A DNA stretch of 64,000 nucleotides. It comes from Apiotrichum sp. Y4204 (taxonomy: Eukaryota > Basidiomycota > Tremellomycetes > Trichosporonales > Trichosporonaceae). Every line of letters begins with the position of its first letter. Position 1 is the stretch's first letter. Below are positions 11,263 through 22,700 of the stretch, in pieces. Both the position numbers and the translations under genes were made by a program. Location of the stretch: the NCBI GenBank assembly GCA_025531455.1, contig JAMYHL010000006.1:620001-684000 (forward strand), in the 5' to 3' direction. The notes beneath the pieces were generated by a model, which did no database searches, was not told the origin of the DNA, and saw only the letters and a program-made list of their open reading frames with translations.

Positions 11263-12631
11263 ATGGTCCCCCCACCCAATCCCCCGCCCAACCCCCCACC
11301 TCCCCCAGGCGCACTCCCCACCAAGCCCCGGCGTGCGCGACGGCACGAGCGGAGCCACATTCGCAGCGCATCTGGTGTGCCCCTCGGTAAGGCGTATTCG
11401 TGGAACAGCTCCAACAGCTCGGGTTCGGGCTCCGGCTCCGGCTCCGGTTTGACCTCCGTTTCTGGATCGAACTCGACTTCCAGCACCGGAAGCATGCGCC
11501 AGTCCTCTAGCACAGGCAGCGTGCGCCAAACTTCCAGCACGGGCTCGCGCCAGAGAATGGTACATCCCCTCCCGGAGAACCCGTACCGCGCCGCCAACGC
11601 AGCCAACGTCGCGGGCAACTCATTCTTCTTCAGCACCGGTCCCGAACCCGGCACCAATCCCGGTCCCAACCGGGGCCCCAACTCTATCCGCCATCCCCGC
11701 TCGAACCTCAACTTCAATTCCGTCCTCAGCCCCAACCCCCGCTCAGGCCGCAACTTCTCCGCACCCATCAGCCCCGGCTTTGCTCGCCCGGCGCTGTTCA
11801 CCAACCTCGACCCCTACAACCCCGACACGACGCTGGCGCAGCACCACGCCGCGCGGCTGTCGCGCGACGAGGTCGTCCGCCTGCTGCACCCGAACCCGCC
11901 TCCGCCGCCATCCCAGGAGCTGGTGGAGCTCGTGCGTCCCGTGCGCCGGACCCAGAACCAGAATCAGAGTCAGCAGAACCAAAGTCGTAGCCCGTCGAAC
12001 TCGCCTCAGCCCCTGTATGGGCCGTACGCGCATCCGGGGCCATCGCACCTCCCCTTCAGCCAAGCGCAAGGACGGTCATACTCGTGGGCAGACTATGAGG
12101 ACGACGAGAACAACGATGACGACGGGAACGACGGCCCCGTGATTCCCGACCTCGCTCCGCAGCGCGTCCACGAACGCGAGGTACAGCGCACGCCGCCTCC
12201 CCCTCCAGCTGTTCAGATCATCCCCGCGACACCCGAGACGCGCGCTCCCACACGCGTGCGCACGGACCACGACCGCCTCGTCCCGCCGTGGAAGTGGACG
12301 CCGGCGCGGCGCGAGCGCCTCCTCGCCGAGGTGCTTGCTGCCGGGTGGGCGGTGGCGAATTGGGAGCTGATCGCGAATGAGGTGAGTGTAAAGTGTTAGA
12401 CTGTGGCTGACGGGGTAGCTGCAGATGCCGGTCAATGAGGTGCTTCGCCAGATGCGCCCGGGCGGGGGGCTGAGGGAACGCGTGTTGGCGGCCGCGAGGG
12501 GGGAGAAGAAGTGCGGGTGTAAGTGCGAGTGCTTCGATAATGAGGAGGATGGCAAGGAGGAGGGGGATAAAGGGCAGAAGGGAGGTGGAGAAGATGAAGT
12601 GCTGTGTGGAGATGAGGGAAATGAGAAGTGA
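11263..12631 (+). CDS. Long divergent SANT/Myb-like protein, array copy F
   Basis: Exon 1 is 11263-12381 and exon 2 is 12419-12631, giving about 443 residues, three to four times longer than the other copies. Exon 1 encodes ~330 residues of disordered Pro-, Ser-, Gly- and Asn-rich sequence with imperfect repeats (SSTGSMRQSS, SSTGSVRQTS). The domain is at the end: KWTPARRERLLAEVLAAGWAV...ELIANE, intron, then LQMPVNEVLRQMRPG and LRERVLAAARG. The last segment matches copy D (IREKVLAAARG), which places it in the family despite divergence. The tail after the domain has a Cys cluster (KKCGCKCEC) and acidic runs. Function unknown. The TATA box upstream suggests strong or regulated transcription. Confidence 0.75.
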
Positions 12632-13104
12632 CCAGCGCTGGTTGATTGTCGAGAAAGGTAGTGGCTTGGTTGATGCCTTTTTGAGTGGTGCACCAAGATT
12701 TTGAAGACTGTTTTGTTCCGTAGATTGCCAGTTTGATTGCTCTGTAGATTCCCATAGATTGCTGCGTAGGTCGCGACAGTGGGTCGTAGTTCAATGAATC
12801 GAGGTGTGGTGTCAAACCTGTACTTAGCATGCCCAGCGAAGTCTGATGTACTGATCGAGCGTGTTTGAGCTGCGTCTCGGACCCCAGGCCCTAGGCTTTC
12901 CGCCACGCGCCACGCCGCCCGTCACGCTGTGCGCACGCAGTCCTGACCTGTGCTCTTAAGCTCTTATGTCAACGTTGTCACATTTTATACGGTACGGATG
13001 GGGTATCACAATGCTGGGTAGTGTGTCGCCTGGAAGAGATGGATGCGGCGACAAAAGGCGGAGAGAAAAACGAAAAACGAAAACGAAACGAACAAAACCA
13101 CGGG
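12632..13104. other. Intergenic region between convergent genes
   Basis: Copy F (plus) and TAF1 (minus) converge here, so the ~470 bases hold two 3' untranslated regions. No gene or repeat is apparent. A purine-rich stretch near 13050-13095 is simple in composition only. Confidence 0.5.
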
Positions 13105-16100
13105 CTACTGCCGCCCAAACGCGAGCTTGATCTTCATCGGGGCCGGCGCGGCGCTCTCAGTGGGAGTCTGCGGCGGCGCGTCCATCGCGCCATAGATGCC
13201 ATAGGGCTGGGACGTGGAGATGGGCGTCGAGGTCGTCGGGCTCGGCGCAATGTTGGACTGGGCGAATTTCGGGCAGTTGCGGTTGGCTTTTGTGTGGCCG
13301 TACGCGCCGCACGCGCCACACTTGCGCTTGCCCTCGCCTTCGCCGACGTCGGGCAGCTCGCCCTTCCCTGCATACTTTTTGCGCTGCTGTCGCCGCTGCT
13401 GGTTCTTCTTCAGACGCAGCACCTCCTGCCGCAGCGCCTGAATCTTCAGGTCGTCCTCTTCGATGTTGCCCGTCGGTTTGAGGTGGTCCAGCTCCTCAGT
13501 GAACTGCGCGAGCTTGCGCTCCTCCACCCTCCGCAGGTAGCTCGCAATGACGGCCGGGTCGCGCACAATCTCGACTGTCGGCTTGCCCTTGACAATGCGG
13601 TTAATGCGGAGCACCTTGGGTGTACTCCTGTCATTACCGGTCCACTGGGATTCGCCGTCAAAGGAAAACTGCGACGGCGAGCGAACCTCCTCCATCGGGC
13701 TGTCGAATGCGCCAGGTGTTGCCGCGAGGCTCCCAGCGCGGGAGAAATGCCGTGGCTCAGCCTTGCCGTGGCGCGGCGCGGCTGCTGGAGGCGCTGGCGC
13801 CTGCGTCGCCGACTGGTCGTCCTCCGCAGTGAGCACTGGAGGCACATGGCTGGACAGCGCCTTGGCCTGCAGGTCCCACACCTTGCGCTTCTCCTCCTCG
13901 TAGATACGGTTCTGCTCGGCATTCGAAATCTTTACCGGTCCGCCGCCCGCCTTGGCCTCGGCCTCTAGCCGACGTCCCTCCTCGGTCTCGCCCTTGCGCA
14001 GGAAGTAGTTCTTCATGTTCGTCTTGAGGAAGCTGAAGCCCTCGCCGCGGCCCGTCGGGTCGCCGTCGCCGTGAATCAGGAGCCACGCCTTCTGCGCCTC
14101 GGCCTTCTTGTAATTGAGTGTCGTGGACCAAACCGCCAGCTGCTGCTCAATGTCAAGGCCCTCGCCGTTCTCGCCGAGCTCGTCGTCGGCGTTACCGTCC
14201 GCGGTCTTCGTGTAGCCTGCGTCGCGGAGGTGCTGCGCGCCCACCTGCATCGCCTCGTAGAGACACGCGTTTTCAGGCGTGAGCGTTGCCTGCACGGCCG
14301 CGCGCTCAGTGGGGAAGTTGTAGTTTGGATTCAGCTTCCAGTATCCTGAGTGGAAGCCTGCGTCCTTGTCGTACTCGAGGAATTCCTGTCGTCAGCGGGT
14401 GCAATCAATGGGATACTCACGTTGCCCTTGATCTTGAGACGTTGGCGCATCTGCAGCTCGGTCTGGTCCGGGAAGTACTTGATCAGGCGGGACAACTTGA
14501 CGCGCTGCTTTGCGGGGTCCTTGTTTTTCTTAATGAGGATCCATGCGACAATCATGAGACGCAGCTTGGCCGTGTTCGTGTTCTTGCGTGCGTGCGGGCC
14601 GGGCACCTCACTTTCGTTCGGCACAGTCTGGCCAACAACAAACAGGTCCTTGATCTCGCGGATGTAGTATGACGCGTGCCCGTTGATTGTTTGTCTGAGA
14701 GTTAGTGGATAAGGAATGCGTCAAACTCACCGGATGATAAGGAAGTCAGTCGGCTCCGGCTGATGCTTGAAAATCGGGGCGCGGAGGAGGTTGTTGTGAA
14801 TCACCTGCGTAACCTTGCCCGGGTCGACATAGCCGAGGAGGAAGGGCTCGGCGTCACCGACGTTGAGGATGGAGGGCTGGCCGAGCTCGAGCTTGGGCAC
14901 CGTTTCGTCGCGGTCGTCCTTTTTGCGGTAGTAGTTGACGATTGTCGTGCCCATGCCGTATCCGCTCATTATCGGGGGATACTCTTCCGAAAACTCGAGA
15001 AGGACGTAGGGCCCCTTCTCCGTCAAGCTGAGATCCTTTGTCGTCTTGAACCGCTCCGAGGGGTCGGCAACGAGCTTATTCCGCTTCTGGCTGCTGTTCG
15101 GGTTACTCCGCAGCTTCGTAAAGCCCAACCACACATTTGAAGGGAACTGCAGCACGGGACGGTGCCAGGCGCGGGCCTCGATCTTTGACAGCGTGGTCTT
15201 GTAGAACGGCATCTGGAGCACCTTGGCGGGATACGAGTGGAAGACCTCGATGGCGCCAAACGTCTGACGGATGCGGTAGCGCGACGCGCGTGAGTGCTCG
15301 TACAGGTGGTCGTTGGAGAGGTTGAACGGGTCGAGCTTGGTGGCGACAAGCGCGGTCGGCGCCTTCTTCGTCTCCTCTGGGCTCTCACCCTCGTCCGCCT
15401 CGTTGTCCTCCATCAGGTCAGGCGAGCCCTTGCCCGTGTCCCACACAATCTCCTTCATCCAGTCGCCCGTGTCTAGGTGGTCGTTCCGCAGCCGCAGGGG
15501 ATCGTATCCGTTTATCCTGGGAAGAGCCTCGTCCCTGAAATCAGCATTATCCCAAGCAGAGTACTCACAAGGAATACATCGCGATATCCTTCTCCCACTC
15601 GGCGAGGTCGAGGGGCTTTCCCTCGGCAAATGCGGCATCGAATCCGTCCGGCGGGCGTGTCATTGCTGATCGTCGCACATCGCGCGCCTCCTTGATCCAC
15701 TCGGGGTCAAAGTACGCGCCGATGGGCTGGAGGTAGCTCGGCTGCGCGGGGTCGTTGACGTTGAGCGCCGGGAGGTTCGGAAGGAGGATGGACATGGACG
15801 GCGGGCGCGGGCCAACCGTAATGGACACTGCGGTAAGCGCCAGAGAACAACTTTAAGATGCAGCTTAACCGCGCTTGGGACAGCTGCACGGCACTCACGT
15901 TCCTCCTGTACGAACGCGCGATCAATCAGCCGCCGCTTCTTCTTCACCAGCGCGGCGTACGCGTTCGTCCTATCCGCGGGCGTCTCGTAAAAGATCTCGC
16001 TCATGCGGAGCAGCGACCCCTGCGCGAAATCCGGCCACACCTGGCGGATGAGGTCGCGTTCCGTATCTTCCCTCTGGCGGCGTTTCTTCTCTTTGGTCGG

Positions 16101-16403
16101 ATCCGCCGTTGACGCCATCTCGAGACGAGCACGGCGCGCCCAGCGGTCCTCCTCGGCACGGATCGCCGCCTGTTCTCTCCGCCGCGCCTCGCGGTCCTCC
16201 TCATTCTCGTCCGGGAGCGATGCCTCGCTCACGTCGTCCATAAACTTGTCGCCGGCCTCGTCGACGGCCGCGGCGGCCTGCCGTGACGCGGCGCCCTCTG
16301 TGCGCTCGAGGAACGCGCTCAGCGCCGCGCTGTCCACGCCCACCTCGGCGAGCACGGTGCCGAGCCCGAAGGCAGTCCCGAAGTCGTCGTCGTCGCCGTC
16401 CAT
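13105..16403 (-). CDS. TAF1: Transcription initiation factor TFIID subunit TAF1
   Basis: TAF1 is the scaffold of TFIID and contacts TBP, TAF7 and promoter DNA. The start MDGDDDDFGTAFGLGTVLAE at 16403 begins an acidic N-terminal region resembling the TBP-binding TAND. The DUF3591 core follows over several exons, with landmarks such as FHSYPAKVLQMPFYKT, PPIMSGYGMGTTIVNYYRKK and DFLIIR. A WLLIHGDGDPTGRGEGFSF segment lies near 14040. Near the C-terminus is a zinc knuckle, CGACGAYGHTKANRNCP, with the Cys-Cys-His-Cys spacing typical of TAF1. There is no bromodomain, as usual for fungal TAF1. Total length is about 1000 residues with several ~50-base introns. Identification is secure; individual splice sites are not. 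Confidence 0.94.
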
Positions 16404-16902
16404 GGTGGATGTGTGGATTGTGATGCGGAGGAATGAAGGGGTTTGGTGGCGAAAGAGTAATGGCGCGCGTGGGGCTGCCGGGGTTGATATGGGATTCTGA
16501 ATTATGTGGGGGTGGGATTTAAACAGTTGGACCAAAACAAAGTGGCTATGTGGCAGCAGGTGGTGGTCGCGCGACCGATGCGTGAATGCCGTGCATGCAT
16601 GTCGTGCAGGCCCGTCGACATCCCATCGATGCCATCTGCCTTGCGGCCACGAGGTGTGGTGATGCATGCAAACAGACAACCCTCCTCATTTCTGCACCTC
16701 GACCGCATGGCCAGATGCTGTTTCGAGAATCGCCCAAGTCGAGAGATAGAAGTTGTGCTCAAGGTTTATGTGTGAGCGCCAACACGTGACACATGGGAGC
16801 CGAGCGCATGAGCGAGCTGCAAAGCTGGACAAGCTGAGCGTTCCGAGCCAAACTCGTGCACGGCCTTGCACTGAACATTTGATTCTGGCCAGATCCATCA
16901 TC

Positions 16903-16928
16903 GTTCTGGCCGTTCTGGCCGTTCTGGG
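16903..16928. repeat. 9-base tandem repeat (GTTCTGGCC), about 2.9 copies
   Basis: The unit GTTCTGGCC repeats at 16903, 16912 and 16921 (the last copy is partial). Too short to name as a mobile element; probably replication slippage. Confidence 0.8.
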
Positions 16929-17031
16929 TGGCCAGGCATATGTAGCGCGTGCGACGAGTAGATCTGAGGACCAGAGGAAAACGGCCAATTGCTGTTCTGT
17001 CCATGCTGCAGTACGAGAGGCCGATTTTGGT

Positions 17032-17055
17032 CATTCATGTCATTCATGTCATTCA
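17032..17055. repeat. 9-base tandem repeat (CATTCATGT), about 2.7 copies
   Basis: The unit CATTCATGT repeats at 17032 and 17041, then partially at 17050, about 100 bases right of another 9-base tandem repeat. Confidence 0.8.
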
Positions 17056-19587
17056 CAATCTCATCCATTGTTGGAATCAGGTCCAGTAGTGGGCCAAATG
17101 ACGCCGTACAAGCCTCCTCAATTGAGAATCCTCGATCATCACACACTGACGCCGACGCCGAACCAACGACCCGAGGATCCCAGGACCTGGGCGGGCGCAG
17201 CATCTCAACAGATCAGCAGGCCCCGGATCTCACATTACACCATGCTGACACCTGGAACGCACCCCCCAGACCCACATCTCCGTCATCATCACGAACTCGC
17301 CCCTACTAGGCCCCTGCTAGCCCTGCTCCTGTGTCGATCATCACGGCATCGGGAGGTGTGCAACGTGGCGCCGTGGGGCTGCGGGGCCACAGATGGTGTA
17401 ATGCCGAGACGAGCCTGTGGCGGATGTGCGGCAGCGCTCTCTGCACAGATGTGAGGTGCTCATTGTCTCTGGCTTTAGAGTTATAGGGTTAATGATATGC
17501 CACGAGAGCAGCATCAGCATCGATCGGTGGTGGTGATGGAGATGCTATCATGTCCATAGCCTCGTGTGGTGGCGCCGGCCGTCGGCCCCCGGTACCTCTC
17601 CGTGGCCCTGGGTATTGCCATGTCTGGTATTAACCAGGGATGTCGATCATGGTGGCGTCGACGCGCCAGGCGTCGCAATTCTCCCCCCAACCCCACTCCT
17701 GGTCCTCATTTGCCCTTGTACCACTCTGCTGGGGCCGACATGATCAAGAGCTGAGCAGCTGGGTACAAGACGAAGAGGAGTTTCTTCTTCAGCGTCGTTA
17801 CAGGAAGATAAGAGCACTCGGTGGCTCGGTGGTGGCCCGGAGCAGAGCAGAGAAGGCGGTGCAGCACACTCTGACCGTCATCTCTCCACCGGTCATCTAC
17901 CTCTCTGCATGGTCTGCGCTGCTGATTCTGGCTCATCTGCAGTGCTGGTGCGGTGCAGCGTGCGTCCAGCGTGCAGATTAGCCAGAGAAAGCTAGCAACA
18001 GAGTTTGACGCTGTGCGGGGCCTGGTCAAGGTAGAAGCCGTAGGACCGTAGGGGATCAGGACGCTTCAGGTCTCGGAAGAAACAAGAAACCAAAGAGGCA
18101 GCTCGCCCAGATCACTCGGAGACGTGTGGGACGTGACGGGGTGAGCCGGGTGAGATGCAAGGCAGCACTAGTGACGGGCCGAGGCGCATGTGCGATTGCT
18201 GCTGTCGAGCATGTCGCGCATGTCAAAGGTCGGAGGCAATGAGCACGAGCGCAATGAGAAGCATGGGAGGGTGGAACATTGGAAACACCTCAGGGGAAGA
18301 GAGACAGAGCGTCAGAAGAGATAAAGTGTGTGCTCCTCTTGCTTTACATCCTCATGTCGTTCTCCTTGTCATTTACATGTACTTGCTTCTTGAGTCTCTC
18401 ATTCGCGTCACCTCGACCTCAACCACGACCTCATTCTCGACTTCTCCTCATCGTCGTCCCTTTCCGCTCCTATTCCTAACACGCGTCTACAAGAGATCCA
18501 GGAATCCAAAGATCCAAAGAAAGTGCGACACGTTGAGCGCCTTCTTCTCCCCGGCATTCCAATATTCCACACCACCAACGACGCGACGCGCGACGCGCGA
18601 CGCCCCATTCCACCTCGTAGCTCGTAGCTTGTTCGGCAACCTACAGTATCTATCTACCCCCATTCAATCATCCTCTAGCGCCCCGTCCAGTCCATCGCTC
18701 GTCTCCCCATTGCCCAATCCCGAGTCCCGAGTGTTGTATCCGAGTCCCGCACGGCGGAGAGATTGACACAACCCGCCGCGGCATTCACCAGGATCCTAAA
18801 GGACGTTCTAATTACAGTTCTCGGTTCCCCTGGATCTCAATCTCAGCTGTCCTGGTCGCGCTTTCTCGACCTCGACGGGTCGATAGGCGGAGCGCTAGCG
18901 TGTAGAAGGTAGAGATACGGTGAGTGCATGCGGTCATCGATCGTCGAGTGTGTGATGCACACTGCTCTTTGTTGTCGTGTATGCTCACTCTGTATCTCCC
19001 TCCCTGCTCAATCCCATCACATTGCTGCTCAACACCACCACCATCTCGACACCTCTCTCCGCCCTCCCGCCGGTTCCCATTGCCATTTTCCGCGACTGGA
19101 CCCTCGTGCTCTGACGGTGATACCCCTGGCAACAACCTATATACCTGCAACAACCCGCAACCCGCACTGCGCACTGCGCACGCTGTTACTTGCCGCTTGC
19201 CGCTTGGCATCACCTCACACCCGGCCCCTGTCCATCCCAACATCCCTGGCCGGCTGTTGTTGCTGTTGTGTCTCTCGGGTCGCATCACCCTACCGCACTC
19301 CCTGTCCTCCCTCTCTCGCCCTCACGCCCCTCCCTCCCTCTTTGCGCTCATTGCTCGCCCGCTTGATCTCGGCACCTTCTCGACGCTCCTCAACCTCGAC
19401 AACTTTTACCATCACCATCACCGCGACCGACACCAACGCCACCACACTCGCACTCACGCACGGCCACTCGCGCACTCGCGCGTCATTCCTGCCGACCCAC
19501 TTTTGGCCCGTCTGGTGGTTTGTTGTGTTGTTGTTTCCTGTCTACTACTCTATCCTTAATATTACTCTACCGTAACATTACACCACC

Positions 19588-19612
19588 AGGACACAGGACA
19601 CAGGACACGGGA
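19588..19612. repeat. 7-base tandem repeat (AGGACAC), about 3.5 copies
   Basis: AGGACAC repeats head to tail in the leader region of the large plus-strand gene. Confidence 0.75.
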
Positions 19613-19781
19613 CAAGAACAGAACGCCACAGAGCAGACGCAGACAGCAAACGCAAACACACGCACCAGCGTATCCCTTCAATCACTCCCGGCCCTTGCAT
19701 TCCTCAATCTCGTCGCTGCTGTTCCTCCCCGCCGACTCGCCCCATCTTCCTCGGCCAGCCTCCCGCTCGCGTCTCCCGCGC

Positions 19782-22700
19782 ATGTCGGTCCCAAGCAGCG
19801 CACCCCCGCCGCCCCTCGTGCGCCGGACGACAAGCGGCAGCGCGCGCCCAGCGTCGCGTTCGTCACGGCGCATCCTACCGCCCATTCCCGTCGAGCTCGG
19901 AGGCGGCGCAGGCGTCCTCGGTCCGGTGAATGACGAGGTGAGTACTGCCTGGTCCTGGTCGTGTGTGCATTCTGTCCCACTTTGTTTTTGGTTTTCTGCG
20001 GTCTGAGTTTTAGGACAACATCAACAATAGGGGGTAGCAGACTGTATTGCCGCATGGCATGCCGTTTTTCTTTCTTCTTTTCTGCTTGGGTTTTGCACTT
20101 CGCACTTTGCAACCTGTACAATAAAGATACAGTTTAGCAGCAGCAGCAGAGAGTGGAGAAGCATGGAGAGTTGTGGGAGCCGAAAGGATACACACGCCCC
20201 GCTGCCGTCATCGAGCATGGCTTTTCAGTCCCGCAACCTCATCCCCCGGACCTGTCCTGTCGGCGGTGTGGTGTGGTGTGGTGTGGTGTGTGGTGCAGCG
20301 GCCAGCCAGCTCTCTCGCAGTCGTGTCTCGCATCCATCTCCTTTGGCTCTCCCCGATCCCCCCGTCTTTTCTGCTCTCCCTGCTGTCGGCTGTTGTTCTC
20401 CTCTCCGCTCCTTGCCTGGTGTCTCGTCTTGACCCTGTATACTCTGTGCTGTCACTTGTTACTGTATCCACCAGCCAGGCAGGTAGCCAAACTCTGTCTA
20501 GCTCTCTCTCCTCGTGTCACATCACATCACATCACACCCTCCTCCCCAGTTCCCGGCCCCCCCTCACTCCCTCCCCCTCGGTTCCCGGGTCGACCCTTAT
20601 TGCTCCCTCTTACACGCGCGCTCACACTGCCCTCTCCCTCTCTCTGGCCTCCGCCCCAAACAGCAAGCGTATTATGCTGCAGTCCTGCGTCGTGTCTCAT
20701 CATCGACGTCGACACCAGCAAGCAGCACATACCACTCCCCGACGGGGTCTATGTTCTCCATCTCGTCGGAAACTTCATCCTCTCCACGAACAGGTCCCTC
20801 CGACTCGACTGCACTTGCAGCGCTCGCAGCAGCAACAGCAGCAGCGCACCAGCAACAGCAACAGCAACAACAGCATTCGCATCACAATCCACATCCCCTC
20901 CCCATCCCCCCGCACCGTCGCAAGCCATCGACCGGCGCTCCCCCATCAGCACACCCCCTCCCATCAATCCCATCACGCGCATCGCCCTCTCCAGCAACCG
21001 CTTTGAGTGCGCCACCTACATCAACAAGCCGGTCCAGCTCGGCACATTCTGTATCAACGACTCTAACGAACCGGTCGGACAAAGACCACACGACTAGCAG
21101 CAGTAGCGGTAGTCTGACGACAATACAAGACAAAGACGCATCGCGCACACGCACACCGTCACCAGCACCGCCCACACGACGACCTCTTGCAGACGCATCG
21201 ACCAATCCTGCCCCTGTCCCAGTTACATCTTCCCGGCGACAGCTGCCCAAACCCCAGGCCTCCTTCCACCCCCATCACCTCGACTCCCGTTCCGCAGCCC
21301 ACGCCCGATCTGTGAGCTCGAGCAGTATACCTCAGCGCGCAGTGGGTCCCCGGAGCCCAACAAAAACGGCAGCACCGCGTCCAGCGAGTAATCACGAGCA
21401 CGGCGCCGCCGACGGGGACTGGCAGCTGAACGCAGCGCAGAACACGCCGCCCACCGGCGACACTCCGCGCACTGCGGACATGATGCGTAGTAACCCTCCT
21501 CCTCCCCCGTCATTTGTTCAAGGTCCACTCCCGACCCCTCCGCACGCTACCACAATGTCTGCACCCGCATCGGCTACCCCGCCGCATCCTTCACCCCAGA
21601 GCTCGACGTTTAACACACTTGTCCCCCCCACGAGTGGCTTAAAGGCGCGTAGCAAGAAAGCCCCGGCCCCTATCCGCACGGGCCGCCCTGAGCCTTCTGC
21701 CCCTGCCATGATGGGAGGGGCCAGCCACGGGCACGCCGGCCACGACCAGCGGCCCAACAGGCTGGACAATAATGCTGGTGACGGTTATGATCGTACTGAT
21801 TCTTCTCCCACACGCATGTCGACTGCAGCACAATCGCACGCGCGGCTCGGCCATGGTCGTCCCGAGAGAGGGCCAGCAGTTCCCCTCAAGGACCCCGCCG
21901 ACCTCCATCGCATGCAGCGTGCAGCAACCGACCCCCTCAAGGTTCATCTCCGACGACCTTCAGAGGGCGCCACGCCTCCCCAGTCCCAGAAGGGCCGATC
22001 CATCACACCCACACCCAGCGACCTCTTGTACCGCAGCCCAGAACAGCACAAGAGCGGCCGGAGAACACCGACAGCCCTCGGCGAGAACACGTACGGCGTA
22101 CAGCATGCCTCTGATTATGACCGCCGCGACGGCACGCACGGATCGCCGGCTTCCGCTGGTCGTAAGACAATGCCCAAGTCGTCGTCGGGGCACTCGGTCC
22201 ACAGCCCGCACACCATCAGCCCCAACCACCGTCCGGCCCCCCCGCCGCCCGTGCCGTCCAAGTCACGACCTTCCGCCGACTTTGCACGGCCGCCAGCCGA
22301 GATTATCAACCTCAACAAGATGGAACGCGACAAGGAGCAGCGGGCGATGAAGCCGCAGGGCATTGGGCATATTGCCGATAAGCGAGCGCCGGTGCTGTCG
22401 TTGAAGAAGAGTTCTGGCGCGCTGCGCAACCTCTTCCGAGGCAAGAAGGACTCGACCACACCGACAACATCTCCCAGCAGTAGTCGACCAAGCGTGTCGG
22501 ACATTCTCCGCCCAGCGACAGGTAGCCACCACCACCCGAGCCAGTCAGTCCACTCCACGCACTCGTCGTACAGCTACGCGACATCGTCCAAGGGATCCAT
22601 GTCCTCGCGGCGACACGACTCGCCAGACACCGCTGGCGACTTTGCCTCACCAGAGGGCGCCGAGCGCTTCTACAAGCCTCCATCGCACATGCAGTCTACC

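Larger units (their letters stand above)
16404..19781. other. Gene-poor 3.4 kb between divergent TAF1 and DUF1765 genes
   Basis: No convincing protein frame was seen. It carries two 9-base tandem repeats (16903 and 17032), CT-rich and AC-rich stretches towards the right side, and a short tandem repeat at 19588. It probably includes the promoters of both flanking genes and a long leader of the large plus-strand gene. A non-coding RNA is possible but nothing specific marks one. Confidence 0.5.
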
